Positions 10,887-23,298 of a DNA stretch of 64,000 nt are shown in pieces. The stretch covers positions 62,001-126,000 of the forward strand of contig ML986621.1 of NCBI GenBank assembly GCA_010094045.1, written 5' to 3'. Position 1 is the stretch's first letter; each line of letters starts with the position of its first letter. The position numbers were made by a program, and so were the translations under genes. This stretch comes from Lojkania enalia. Taxonomy: Eukaryota; Ascomycota; Dothideomycetes; Pleosporales. The notes beneath the pieces were generated by a model, which was not told where the DNA came from, ran no database searches, and saw nothing but the letters and a program-made list of their open reading frames with translations.

Positions 10887-12490
10887 GGGGTCCAGGCCGG
10901 GGCGGCGCAGGAATGGGTCGTTCTCGCGTCGGAGAATGAGGAATAATGCGGGCCTGGTGTCCTTCTCGCCCTCCAATGTTCGGCGGGGAGAATGTGACAG
11001 GCGGAATGACGAGGTGTGAAACGCAGTATCGAGTGAGCCTTGTCGATAAGCAACGCCGCTGTCCAGGGCACCCCAGGCTGGTGATATTGGGCGAGCGAAT
11101 CCACAAGAACGACTGACAGGTGTTACAATGTACGGAGTAGTGCAGTGACAATGGTAAGATAGCTGAGAAAAGGCAAAGAATAAGAAAACGGGCGGTTAGC
11201 AGAACTACCCAAGTTCATTGCTGGGGTTCCCGCTTTTCTAGCGGTGTACAATGGTGGAATGCGGAAGGCTGGTCTCAAGGTAAATGTGTGGCGGGAACGG
11301 TGGCTGGTGTGGACCCTGCGCTCGCGTCGTCTTCGTGAAACATCGTCGCCCACCATCCAATCCCCCTTGAACGCTTGCAGTAATAAACGCATCAAAGTGC
11401 TGTGCGACTCTGCAGATGCTAAAAATAATAACACACCATATGCATGCACGGTTGTGAAAGCCATCGGCGGTGCGGACCAGAACACCCTTGTTCTACCAAG
11501 ACACCAACAGGACTATATATTCACCACGGGAGCCGCTTTGCGGTAGCGGACTGTTGATAAGTCTAGTCCGAATGTCATTTCTCACCCATTCTATTGCACC
11601 ACATGGCAGAATCAATAGGATCCCGCATACACGAACCTCTCGTCCACGGTTCTGTGTCCACGTCGCGCAGCGATCCGACTCGCCACGCGACAGTATTGGT
11701 GCATCCTGACGTGATCATCTACGCTTTCGTCTAGATATTTTGCCATGGTTTTATAATATTGGATTGAACAAAACAGCTGTCAAGGTGCTATCGGCTACTT
11801 TAGCTATTTGTGGGATGGTACTTGCAACCTGACATATTAATCATGGGCCATGCAAGTGTTTATCAGTGCTAGAAGCCACCTAGTACACATCCTAAAGTAG
11901 GTAAACACGGCGGATGTCGAGCAAAACCGTGAAGATTTGTCCTAGGGTGTCTGCCTTTTTTACCATTGTAGGTTGCTTCAAGATTCAATTCATAGTTATC
12001 CCTGCAGCACCCTATCACTCCCACTTTAGTATACTCTCGGGGAGAAAACAGGTTATTCATGGTGGCCATTATATCATGCGACGCTGTTTTCCGAGCGTAT
12101 CGTCCACGGCGCCTTCTCTTCCAAGAAGATGTGCTGTCCAACCTTCGGAAACTGACTCTTGAAGCTGACCGCATCAATAGATCCAACTATCAGGCTTATA
12201 CTCTTCTTTTCAAGACACGCTATAGACATAGGGCTCCGCAATTGGACAATGCATTTTGTTCGCGATATCGGAGAGCCTAAAGTTCTTAAGGTCGAGGACG
12301 CGAGGAAGTGAAATGAAGTCGTCAGGATCTCAGTGAACGGCAGGAGTGATGATCCGGAAACTTATTAAGCGCGAAAATGACAGAGCGTTGTGCTTGACGG
12401 AGAGGCTGTGCTGGTGCATCTAACGCCTCCGCGACGGCATCCTGAAAAATTACTTGGTCTTTCGTCGTTCATTATAGTTGTAGAGGTCCG
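10887..12490. other. Intergenic, includes upstream region of the coiled-coil gene
   Basis: The first few hundred bases must hold the promoter and possibly a 5' exon of the coiled-coil gene. The remainder has only short, dissimilar open frames on both strands. No RNA gene was seen. Confidence 0.45.
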
Positions 12491-13330
12491 CTAGCTCGAC
12501 TTATCGTGTTGTCGCATATAAAGCTTATGTTTGCAGGCTATCCGGAGGAATACAGCATCAACTTCCTCCGCCTTGCCATCGACAGCGAGCTTATCCATCT
12601 CTTCATTGAATACGGATTCAGCTTTCTTCCAGATGTCTGGTTCTGCAAACCTTGTCACAGCATCCCCCATCCTAGCGTTGGTTTCAAATAGCTCTTCAGC
12701 ATCCAACAAATTGCATTCACATCGCCCATAACCAGCTTGGTTCTCTGCTGTGAAACTTTCTCAAGTTTCAGCTCTGCTCCCCGCAACACTTGAGTGATTC
12801 TTCCGACTGGCTCTATTCCCAGAAATATAAGACTGGAATACCCCATCTCCGATCTGTCCGCTCGAGCACTAACCCGATTACCAAATTCCTCGGATGCGCT
12901 GAGTCCAATGCAATCAATCCTCTTGGTTTCAGATACGTACTCCAGTACGTTACCGGAGCCTTCGGATCCCGAGACGGAACCAATGCAGAAGCAGTCGTGA
13001 TTATATCAATTATTGACCATTCAATACTTCAATAACCTCAAGATTCAGGATATTTCTTCGATAAATTCATGGGTGTAACACCTTAGTGTCTACCTCTTTC
13101 TTCCTGCTCGCGTGCTTAAGCATTTCTAGTGTGATGTCGACACCGACGACACGGCCGCTTGAGCCCACAGCCCTGGCTCCCAGGAAGGCAAGCAGTCCGG
13201 TGCTGCAGGCTAGCTCTAGTACATGCTAACCAGGTGCGAAGAGGAGATATGATGCGAGATGTTTAGTAAATGAAGAATGCCATGTGTTATCCGCAAGCGT
13301 CGGAGCGAGCTTCGTATAGGCGGATGGCCG
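12491..13330 (-). pseudogene. Decayed class I SAM-dependent methyltransferase
   Basis: On the minus strand, fragments line up with a UbiE-type methyltransferase. Near 13320 is a lead helix (NTWHSSFTKHLASYLLF). Motif I follows as HVLELACSTGLLAFLGA and then the acidic loop GRVVGVDITLEML. A mid-domain piece is LKPRGLIALDSAHPRN (about 12900) and the C-terminal helix is EPDIWKKAESVFNEEMDK. They sit in three frames. A TAG at 13228..13226 interrupts the protein directly before motif I, and further stops and frameshifts lie between 13070 and 12720. The SAM-binding glycine motif also reads ACSTG instead of the usual ACGTG. The copy cannot make an active enzyme. It lies in a gene-poor AT-rich block. 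Confidence 0.7.
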
Positions 13331-15293
13331 CATCCGCTTGAGGTTCCTCTGTATCCCAAATACTTTTTGAACAAAAACTCGACCACTATTCCGGGATACT
13401 GGGGATAGCTATAAATGCCTCTGTGGATGTTTGGAAGAGGCGGGCTAGGACGGGTACTCCGGCGTTTGCGATCAGCAATAGACCCTTTGCACTATACTAC
13501 CCTCAAACTGTCCACTTAAGCGCGAGCTTTTTAGAAAGATTCCTAGAACATGCTGCAATGTACGATTTGCTATAAGGATTCTTTATAACGAATCTACTAC
13601 TGCGCAATCAAGACCGGACACGGTCGGCAGATACAATCAAAACTATAACCATTGCGCCCGTATCTACCTGCTTTTCAAGGGCACTAGTACATATCGGGCC
13701 ACCTCGTTACTTATCGCTGACTTAGCATGAAGAGCAAAAGTAGTTTCAAAGCATAGTTAATTTATTATCGTTTAGTTGAAAGAATACAAAAAATATCATA
13801 TCTCTTTCGCTAGCGGATAAGGGCTGATTGTTCAAGATCGTCCAACTCAAGTATTTGACGCATAGAAACAGTGACTCATTGACTCGCACCTAGAGGGGAT
13901 GCCAAGGTAAATTATATCATCAAGTCTACTTGTAAAATACCCACATGTTGCTTCCCCTCTCACAGCTACTTAATCTATCTTAACTCCCATCGTCCCAATA
14001 CAGCTCCGGGGAGGAGAATTCTCCCTGACATTGACGACCCCCACAAGGCCCTAAATGTGTATGCCTAAGATAGCTAAAATATGACCGAGAATTGGCGGGT
14101 CTTTTGCGTAATTACAATACTACTCGGCCATTTACTTTCCTGTATTCTGAGTCGTCTATCTGGATCCTTTTGAGAATACCAAGAAATAGTCCAAGCATAC
14201 AGGGAAGAAGGACCTAGTGGCATTGCGATGAAGAATATTTCTGCTCTCTAGCATATATTCTTAAGCGTTTGACATATAATTATGTATTCAATTGAGAATA
14301 CTTGGGTACGATGACATCCTAATAGCCTCCAGTTAATGGTTCTTGTCTAAGCCGACCTCTAAAGTCGCAGCAATGTTGACAAAGCGCTCACAAATAGACG
14401 CGAAACAAATATATACCAACACTTTGAGCATTCTTGATGACCAATTGATATTGAATGAATTTATTGCATCATTTAGTCCCGAGATAGGCAACTACTCCTT
14501 CGACTGAGCCTCGGCTAATCAATTATTCTTTGAAACTGCTTTTGATAGAGATGAAAGATGCGGGTACGCCCGGAATTGTCCCGCACTCATGCGGAAATTC
14601 GAACGACCTAGTGTCTTGTGGAGGACGAAGCAATGATAGTGATAAGAACATTTTATTATCGCGACACCACTTACAGTTATCATTGCGTAGGAAAATTAGT
14701 TCTCGTGATGGTGTAATTGGCTAGAAATAGCACTCAATCTCCTACCAGACTCAGTAGGTCCATGCGAATATTTGCATCATGCCTTTTAAGTGCTTGGAGA
14801 GACCGAAATGATGTACATTATTCGAGGACCGTGTCGCAAACTAGTGGTCGTAAAGCCAAAGTATTTTGTTCACATTTACAACGAATTTAATAAAATGCAT
14901 GCATTATGTCTAATATTGTAGTCAGTCATAGTTCTCACAGTAATATTAGTCACAAACAAAAACTTCAACACAAAATTGCAACTAGGATGGTTCGCATCCC
15001 AAAAAGGTAGGTCCATGCGAGCCAGGGCCCCCGTCAAGTGGATCAAAACTCCTAGGCTTATATTGTTTGAAGCTAGTCATTCGCGCTCAGCTAGTTTCCT
15101 TCAAACGCCCGCCTTGATCATATCATCAAATAGCGCGATTCGTACGGGGCGCCTTTTATATATCATTCCTGCATCGGGGGTATCGCCCTTAGATAGGATG
15201 CATCATTTTTGCGCTCCGAAATAGTTTCAACACCAAGATTTGCTATATTCCTCTACTTGTGAAACTCCAAAAGCCAAGAGACGAACGGTCACA
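13331..15293. other. AT-rich gene-poor block
   Basis: Nearly 2 kb without a readable gene, with many TpA steps and scattered stops in all frames. This is consistent with decayed sequence, possibly RIP-affected, but no parent element could be recognised. The last 200 bases must include the promoter of the amine oxidase. Confidence 0.5.
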
Positions 15294-17477
15294 ATGGCGC
15301 CACATCCCTTTCGTACGCTCGACGTCGAGGAAACCCGGGTAGCCCGGGATGTCATTCTCTCACTACACTCCGATGTCGTCGTCGATTTCCGTGAAATCTA
15401 CCTTCAAGAACCGGAAAAAGCAAAGATGAAAGCATATCTTGACCTAGAGCATTCATCAACGCCCGGACAATCACCGAACGGAAAGAGGCCACCGAGACTG
15501 GCGAAGTGCCAATATGACATTATTGGTCTAGACAAGATTCCAGAGTATCATGAGTCGATTGTTGATGTTGAACTTAAGAAGAGGGTTAGTCATGAAGTTG
15601 TTAGCAAAGATAAGCAGGCGTCGTTGACATTGTGGGAATTTCAAATATTGATTGGTAAATAAGACAATTTCTCGCGGCCTTTCCGTGTATTCTAACAAAG
15701 ATTCAGAGGCCTGCAAGAAATCCGAGATGTTTCAGAAGGCCATGGCAGAACTGAAGTTGCCTGAGGGATTCGAGCTGGTTGTTGAGCCATGGTGAGATTT
15801 CGAGGCTCTCGTCCTCCTCCTATCTAACAGGCACCAGGCCATACGGTGGTCTCGATCTCGGCGCTGAGAACAGAAGATATTTTCAAGGACTTTGTTTCGC
15901 CCAAGATACAAGAAGTGGAAATGCCGATTCAAATTTCTATGCCTACCCCCTTCCCATAATACCGATTATGGACGCTCACAAACGCGAAATTGTCAGAATT
16001 GACCGCCTCGCTACAGGCGGCAAAGGAGATTCGCTCACCGGCAAAACCCACTCAGAACGTATTATCGACCATTGCCAGACATCCGAATACGTTCCAGAGC
16101 TTGTCGAATTGAGGAAAGACCTCAAGCCTATTAACATTACTCAGCCAGAGGGTACATCCTTCAAGGTTACCGACGAGTCTTTAATTGAATGGCAAAAGTG
16201 GCGCTTCCGTGTCTCCTTTAACCCGCGTGAAGGTGCTGTCCTTCACGACGTCCATTATGATTGTCGTAGTATCATATACCGACTCAGTTTTAGCGAAATG
16301 ACTGTCCCCTACGCTGACCCACGCCCACCATTTCACCGTAAACAAGCATTCGACTTCGGCGACGGTGGTGCAGGAAACTGCGCCAACAATCTCTCTTTGG
16401 GCTGTGATTGTTTAGGTGTGATTAAATACTTTGACGGGGTTGTTGTCGGTTCAGATGGTATTCCACAGACACACCCCAACGTTATCTGTCTGCACGAGCA
16501 GGATAATGGTATCGGTTGGAAACACACAAACTGGCGCACCGGGAGAGCTGTTGTGACACGAAACCGCGAGCTCGTTGTCCAATTTATTATCACGCTCGCA
16601 AACTATGAATATGTTTTCGCCTACATATTCCGCCAAAACGGAGACCTAACTGTCGAAGTACGTGCTACGGGTATTGTGTCTGTCGTCAATATCGATCCCG
16701 GAAAAATCTCTGATTATGGAAATGTGGTTTCGGGGGGAGTTCTCGCACAGAACCATCAGCATATCTTCTGCGTCCGTGTCGATCCAGCAATTGACGGCCA
16801 CAAAAATACAGTCATGTACGAAGAATCTCATGCCGCACCCTGGGACAGAGCAACTAATCCCAATGGAAATTTCTACGAGGTCCGCAAGACAACTGTAAAT
16901 CGCTCGGGTGGCCTGGACGCGGCGCCACAGCACAACCGCGTATTCAAGATTATCAATTCCAGCAAGAGGAATCTCGTCAGCGGAAACCCTGTAGCGTATA
17001 AATTCACGCCACCCCCGACTCAGAAGTTGTTGGCCGCACCAGGGAGCATTCAAGCACAGAGGGCACTGTTTGCTAATCATCATGTCTGGGTGACAAAATA
17101 TAAGGACAACGAATTGTATGCGGCTGGCAGATTTACGCTGCAGAGTCAGCAGGAGGTGGATGGTGTGCATGATATGGCGAAGCGCAATGATGGGGTCGTT
17201 GATGAAGATATTGTGATTTGGAATAGCTTTGGGCTCACGCATAGTAAGTTTTTTGGGCGACCTGCCAGCAATATGTTGTATTGAAGGAGATTGACTGACA
17301 CTTTTTGTAGATCCGAGGGTAGAGGACTGGCCTGTAATGCCTGTTGACATCTTCCATGTCAATTTTAGGCCTGCAGACTTCTTTACGGCAAATCCAGCAA
17401 TAGATGTCCCTTCGGGCAAGAACAATAGTTCAGTGTTAGTGGGAAAAGATTGCTGTAAGACAGAACAGAAGTTATGA
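15294..17477 (+). CDS. Copper amine oxidase
   Basis: Exons 15294..15654, 15701..15791, 15838..17243 and 17311..17477 give 674 aa, normal for a fungal copper amine oxidase. It oxidises primary amines to aldehydes with release of ammonia and H2O2, using copper and topaquinone. The TPQ-forming motif NYEY is in LANYEYVFAYIF. Copper-ligand histidines are expected in HQHIFCVRVD and the C-terminal region. The N2 and N3 domains are seen in MAPHPF..LDVEE and WPYGGLDLGAENRRYFQG; the W codon of the latter is completed across intron 2. The last exon restores HNPRVEDWPVMPV. No signal peptide is seen. The C-terminus QKL only weakly resembles a peroxisomal PTS1, so location is uncertain. The neighbouring methyltransferase is dead, so no cluster is implied. 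Confidence 0.93.
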
Positions 17478-17897
17478 ACTAAGCGGAATGAATGATTAAA
17501 CGTGAGACTGGCTTATGAAGACGTACAGAGCTCTAGTATAGAATAGACATCATATATTTCTAGATTAGCAACTAACTTATACTCTGAGCACCGAAGGCTT
17601 AGTTCACTAGAATCGCTTTCGATTTAGGTATTGGAGGTACTACATGATTTCTCATAAAATGTGACCAAATTATTTGTTTCCCCGTAATAATCTAACTTCG
17701 CGTAGCCCTACTTCATTAATTGTCTGCTCGATTATCGAGAAAAATGTTGGAGATTGCTGGCTGAGAAAATATTGTTGCATGTTTTACAAGATCACAAGCT
17801 TCTCTGATAATAGCTTTGTTGCTAGGTCGAATTGTACTTGATTTCTTATGAAATAGCACTTACGCTTGCATCGAAACGTGCTGTCTCCGACTTCTTC
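17478..17897. other. Intergenic between convergent genes
   Basis: 420 bp, AT-rich, separating the amine oxidase stop from the RBG1 stop. It holds the two 3' ends; nothing else is visible. Confidence 0.5.
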
Positions 17898-19289
17898 CTA
17901 CTTTGCCACAATACTAACGACGTCTTCATCAGCAACCACATGACCCAAGCCCACTCTCTGCGGAACATGTCTCGCACTTGCGCCCCAAACAAGTGCATAT
18001 TTGAATGTCTCTTTGAGCGTTCTATGAATTTGATCGCAGACATCCTCGATCGTGCTCCCATTCCTAACAATCAACGCCTCATTGAAATCCGGATCAACAC
18101 CCTTCCTCTTTGTGTAAATTCGGATCAATCGCAACTCCTCCCAGCACCGATCAACCACGTCCTGAATTCCTAAGTCGAGTTCGCAGCTCATGACTACTGT
18201 ATGGGGTTCGCGGGCCAAGCTGTCTAGGAAATCAAGCGAAACGCTATCAATTTTGTTGTATACATAGAGGCAGCGGATGTACTTGCGATGATCCTTCATA
18301 ATGGTGTCAATGAAGTCGTCAACAGTAGCATTCTCATCGCGAATGAGGACCTCGACGTTTAGAAGTTTGTAGTCCCGGCAAATGTTGTAGATCATTTTCT
18401 CGTCGAGGTTTTTAGGTGGTGATTGAAAAGTAATTTTCATGCCACCGGCCTTTTTGGGCTTTAGATAGATGTTGCTATTACACATTCAGTACTCACTATC
18501 ATCTTAGTAGTAGTTGGGATTGGGAAAGATCGAGTGGAGCATATGACTTACGGAGGATCCCTATTCAACCGAATGCCTACAGCCTCCAATTCTTGCTCTA
18601 GCAACTTCCTTTGCTCCGCCTTCTTCGTCGCATCCAGCACCATAAGAATCATATCACTCGTCTTTGCTGCCGATATAACTTGTCTGCCTCTTCCTTTACC
18701 CTCGGCGGCGCCCTCGATAATACCTGGCAAATCAAGAATTTGGATCTCAGCCCCACCATATTCGAGAACTCCAGGAATGGCTGTCAGGGTCGTGAAAGCA
18801 TAGGCTGCAACTTCAGACTTCGTTTTGGTTATTTTTGACAGAAAAGTAGATTTGCCGACTGACGGGAAACCGACGAGAGCTATACGGGCATCGCCGCTCT
18901 TGGAGACGTCGAAGCCAGAGCCGCCGCCTCCCCCAGAACCAGGCGCAGGCTCAAGGAGCTGAGCTCGGAGACGGGCAAGTTTGCTAAACAAGATTAGAGG
19001 GGTATTTAGGAAGCCCTCCAGGAAAATTAGATTCACCCTTTGAGAAGACCGAGATGGTATTCTGAAAAAAAGTGTTAGTGCACGTGATACGAGCTTGGAG
19101 CGGGATCTAGAAGCCTACCGGTCGCTTTATTCTCTATAAATTATTAGCAAACATTCCTAATGCCTTACTGACGGAGCCTTACTCTGTGTTCTTCTCATCT
19201 CCTCCTCAATCCTGTGGGGTTGTCAGTCCCTGCAATAATGCAGATTTTGCCCCTTCTTACTCCTTGATCTTATCCGTGATGTTCACCAT
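17898..19289 (-). CDS. RBG1: DRG1/Rbg1-type developmentally regulated GTPase
   Basis: Six exons on the minus strand: 19261..19289, 19183..19211, 19119..19133, 19037..19061, 18552..18983, 17898..18474 (1107 nt, 368 aa). The first four are 29, 29, 15 and 25 nt and rebuild the typical N-terminus ([15 protein letters not shown], then [18 protein letters not shown]). The GTPase domain shows G1 GFPSVGKST (residues 71-79), G3 DLPGIIEGA and G4 NKID (at a splice-free site); a TGS domain ends the protein (near [19 protein letters not shown]). DRG GTPases bind DFRP/Tma46-type partners and associate with translating ribosomes to relieve stalling. Length and domain order match the family fully. Start is the only ATG in frame with the microexons. 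Confidence 0.95.
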
Positions 19290-19519
19290 TATGGTTGCTA
19301 GTGGCTTCACGCAATATAGAAAAAAATACAAAGAGTATATGCCTGAACAAACTAGGCCTTGGTGGAGGGATATAGCGGAAGTATTGCGATGATAAAAGCG
19401 GCTTGGCTTGGTGTTGAAGAGGCACCCAGCCCGATATGGAGCTAGTGTGGTCTCGTTCCTGGCTAAGAAACGTCCTTCGAGATTGCGGGGCGTAGGATTG
19501 GGTTTTGCTATCCTTATAA

Positions 19520-19522
19520 TTT

Positions 19523-19555
<33 letters not shown>
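19520..19555 (+). repeat. Paired homopolymers (T)23(A)13
   Basis: 23 T followed directly by 13 A, able to fold into a 13-bp AT hairpin. It lies between the divergent promoter side of RBG1 and the 3' end of the Zn2Cys6 gene, in 19290..19916, which otherwise holds no recognisable gene. Confidence 0.9.
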
Positions 19556-19916
19556 CATTTATTGTATGTTTTACTGCATTGCATAGATGGTGCGTAAAAG
19601 TAGGTTTATATATCATATTTTACTTATATGTGTATACCCCTTGTCTGCTCTATGGTGACGTGGATGAATGAGGAATAAGTATGATGAGAATTGTGTACAC
19701 TGTATTCGGAAATTTCTATATGTTATGGATGATACATATCCATATCCAATAACCCCATCCCGGGTACAATTAACTCGAGATTCTGCAAATGCCAAAGTTT
19801 CGACAGCGTGAAATATATGTATATGGTACAAATGTTGTTCTGTCGAGTGCTGGTCTGAACTGGGGCTTGGCGCCTAGCTTTCGGATCAGCGGAGAGATAA
19901 AATGAGAACCAAGCGC

Positions 19917-22506
19917 TCAATTCTGCGACTGGAAATTCCAATTCTCCTGTAGTAATGTCAGCTTGCTGGTTGCATTATTTTTATTATGATTTGTTGATGT
20001 TGATGTTGTTGGGGAGTTATGTGGACAGACGCAACGTACCCATTGCCGCAATGCCCCATTCGGACTCGTCGCAGTCGTGGATCCGATGCTCTTGATCCAT
20101 TCCCCCGTATTTGCCGCACCCGCGCCCGCGCTATCAGCAGGCATGAATATGGCGCCGGGATCACTCTGCATGCCTGCGAGGAACTCCTCGAATCCCTCCG
20201 CGGTCGTCGAGGACGCTGAATTGAGGCCTCCGAGCAGGCTATCTAGGTCCACGTTGATGCTGTCCATTGGGGTGGCCAGCTGGCTCTGGATGTTCACCTG
20301 TGCAAAATCCGGGGTGGTGGACGAGGTGCTGTGAAGGGATTGGAGGGGCGCGGGGTGCTGGGAGTGTTGGGGGAGGGCGGTGGTGGTGCGGCGCTTATTG
20401 ACGCCCTTCATGGTGTAGAAGGCCTCGAGGTTCTCCTTAACGGTCCAGAGGAGGTCAGAGCAGCGCTCGCGCACACCAACGCCGTAGCAGTGGCCAAAGA
20501 TGTGGTCGATTATCGTCATCATCCTATCCTTGCGCGGGAGGTCCGGGGTGCGGTAGAGCTCGGTTAGGAGGAGCAGGACGGCGTGATATTGTTGGTAGGT
20601 TGTCGAGTACCAGGCCCAGGCGCTGAGGGAGGGGAGCGTGTCGAGTGTGGCGCCTATTTCGAGAGTGGTCAGTGCGGCGGTGAGGAGGATGTCTCGGAGA
20701 CGGTTCTCGGCCTCTGAGCGCGGCTGGAGGGATGCCTGTGGTAAATGACGGTAAAGGAGCATGGAGTCACAGCGCGACATCAAGAGCGTTGCGACCAGTC
20801 CAGCATACCGTTGGATAGACTCATGGGCATCGAGGAACTGCAGGTACTTCGAATGGATATGTCGTTTTCGAGATTCTACTCGGGCGCGGAGGTCGTGCAA
20901 ATTTATTGCTTTGCGGTCCATCTCGATCCTACCGCGGAAAATGAGGCGATGTATCTCATTACACTCATAGCGAATCAAAGATAGCGTTACATCTGTCCAT
21001 CCCTGAACAGGAGTTGGCTGATGTTGCCATTTAGGACTCCCAAACTCGAACACATCATCATCGACGTTAAGGGGAAGTGGAATATCGAAGTCGTCTGACC
21101 GTATAGATGGGTGCGGCCCTTGCGCCTCTGCGGTCTTGAAGTCTAGGAAACAGATATGGTACCAGAGCAACGAGCGGACATGGCGCTGTAAAGGGGTCAG
21201 GCTCTGAGCTGAGCTGTGGCTAAGACGATGAATGCCAATACACTGAGCCAGGCGAACTAGCGCTCCGACTACAACGGACGTCGCACGAGATATCTGAGCT
21301 CTACATAGAGGTATCTATAATGTTCTTAGTATATCGAAGTTTACCGGAAGAGAGTGTTGTACCAGATAAATCGTAAGCGCTTGCAAAGTCCGTATATTCG
21401 ACGTTTTTGCCCAATTAGCGCGGAGCAGCGCTCTTTCGGTTGCCTTTTGTAACCTCAAGAACAAGTCTTCTTTAGTTATTCCGAACTGCGCCTTGGCCTG
21501 GAGGGGAGACAAGCTAGCGGCAGCAGCCATGCACACCGACAAAATCAAAGCTGTGCAGGAGTTTGGATTAGGATTCCCCAGCTCGATGTTGATCCAAAAG
21601 CGATCAAATAGGCGGTTGAAGGACGGGATGTGCAAGACGTGGGCAAGCGGGCTGACGGCTTCCAAATATCTTTGAAATAAAGATTCTGCCTCAATTTTTG
21701 TGGGCATTTGGGGGGCTTCAAGATCATTTCCTTGAGGGAGAGGGGTTGAGGCTCCCAAGAGGAGAGTCAATGAAGGCGAGAGAGATGGCATATGCTCTGC
21801 AGACAGCAGGGCAGACGATTGCGGCGCTCGCTGGCCGGCAACTGATGATATATTTGTGGGATGTTCTGAAAGAAGCTTCCCAAGCTAACACGGATATTCT
21901 CAGCGTTTGCAAAGGAGAAAAAGGAGACGCGGAATTCAAGATAATACTAAATTTCAAAAGGGTAGATAGTACCTCTTCGGCATATTGAGGACGGAAAAAT
22001 CCAGTGATGTTCTCACAGATGATCATCCTCCCGATTCGGATAGTAAGATCAGTAGCGATCTGATCCTCATCTTCGTTCTCATCCTCATACACATCGTCGC
22101 CTGTTTCTTCGGGCTCTGCGGGAAGCCTCTCCCAAGAATCGGCGTCAATGTCGACATCCTGCTGATACGCCTCCCACTCATAGTCACGTGGCGGGGTTCC
22201 GGGAGTAGTTGTGTTGACATTGTTGGTGTTCGCAGTGCTCGAGCTGTCAGCCTGGCTGATTGAAGAGGTGCGCACAGGCAGTGGTTTCGTCCAGTCGGCA
22301 TTAGATTTCGACGACTCCCTCTGCTTCTTGCGCGCAGCAGATTCAGGTACCGTAATGAAGACGCATTCTCTGCCAAAAGCCGTACAGTTCTGGCAAGGAT
22401 GCGTCTTGGAGCATCGACTCTTGCGGGTCCTGCATTCAAGGCAGCTGTTAATCGGCCTGGGGTTTCGCCTGCGGACCACTCGCGACTGCAACGGTTGTTC
22501 TGGCAT
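19917..22506 (-). CDS. Zn(II)2Cys6 transcription factor with fungal-specific TF domain
   Basis: Exons 21973..22506, 21345..21884 and 19917..21314 (823 aa). The binuclear zinc cluster is at residues 22-48: CLEC-x6-C-x5-CQNC-x6-C. It is preceded by basic RRRNPRP and followed by a Ser/acidic linker. The middle and C-terminal parts match the fungal-specific TF domain, with ESLFQRYLEAVSPLAHVLH, QALTIYLVQHSL and RLAQCIGIHRLSHS near the expected places. A fourth intron is possible near the end: 19962..20039 has GT-AG ends, is 78 nt and in frame, and its removal joins QW to LTLLQENW and gives 797 aa. The target genes cannot be read from sequence. The start is a true ATG with no in-frame alternative just upstream. 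Confidence 0.9.
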
Positions 22507-23298
22507 ATCTTACAGTCATTGTTGCGCCATTGTCGAGCTGTTGGGTGAACGGGTGATGGGTGGAGATGAAGAGGCTCGGATGTCGGTCCGTTGGGACGTC
22601 CAAGAACTACAGTAGCGAAACGATCGCAGATCCTCACGTGCCCACGCCATCTGCCCAGAGCCCAGCCCAGAGCCCAGAGCCCTGCACTGCGCCTCAATCG
22701 GAAGTACCTAGCAGAAAGAGGGCGGCAAAATTTTCAACCTTCCGGCGATGCGACATCGGGCTGCAGATGCAACGTGCATCTGAGGTTGGAATCCAACGGC
22801 TATTACGCTTATCATATGACAGAGATTATTGAGTGAGCAAAAATGCCTCATCATATTCGGCGGATCCAGTTATCTAGCAGTTGAACGCGGGTCGATTAAC
22901 CCCCATTATTTAACTGTGCTTTTTGTTGCGAGAAGGTAGAACAAGAGTGGCGTATGACCATCCGCTCAAGCATCTCAGGGCTAGGCCTTTAAGAATGAAC
23001 ATTGGACAGCAAGTAAGCTTGGTGCCGACATATCCGGCTTGACAACGCCTTCCAACTTCGTCAATCTACACAAAATCGTTCGGAATATAAGACATTCCTG
23101 AGTACCAAGCAGGTTGCATAGTTCCAATCCCAGTATTGACAATCGAATCCTTTAATAACTGTGCTACATGGATGCAATATACGCATTAGCTAAACCCCTA
23201 ACGCCAGACTGCCTATCCATCCATGCAAGACCGCTTCCTTGGAAAGTAACAGCTATGAAAAAAAGCCCGCTCCAATTGCGTAGAACACGTGCCATCTA
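22507..23298. promoter_or_regulatory. Upstream region of the Zn2Cys6 gene and 3' flank of VPS45
   Basis: It includes a short imperfect repeat CCAGAGCCCAG (about 22655-22685) and otherwise no recognisable coding signal. The promoter of the regulator must lie here. Confidence 0.45.
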
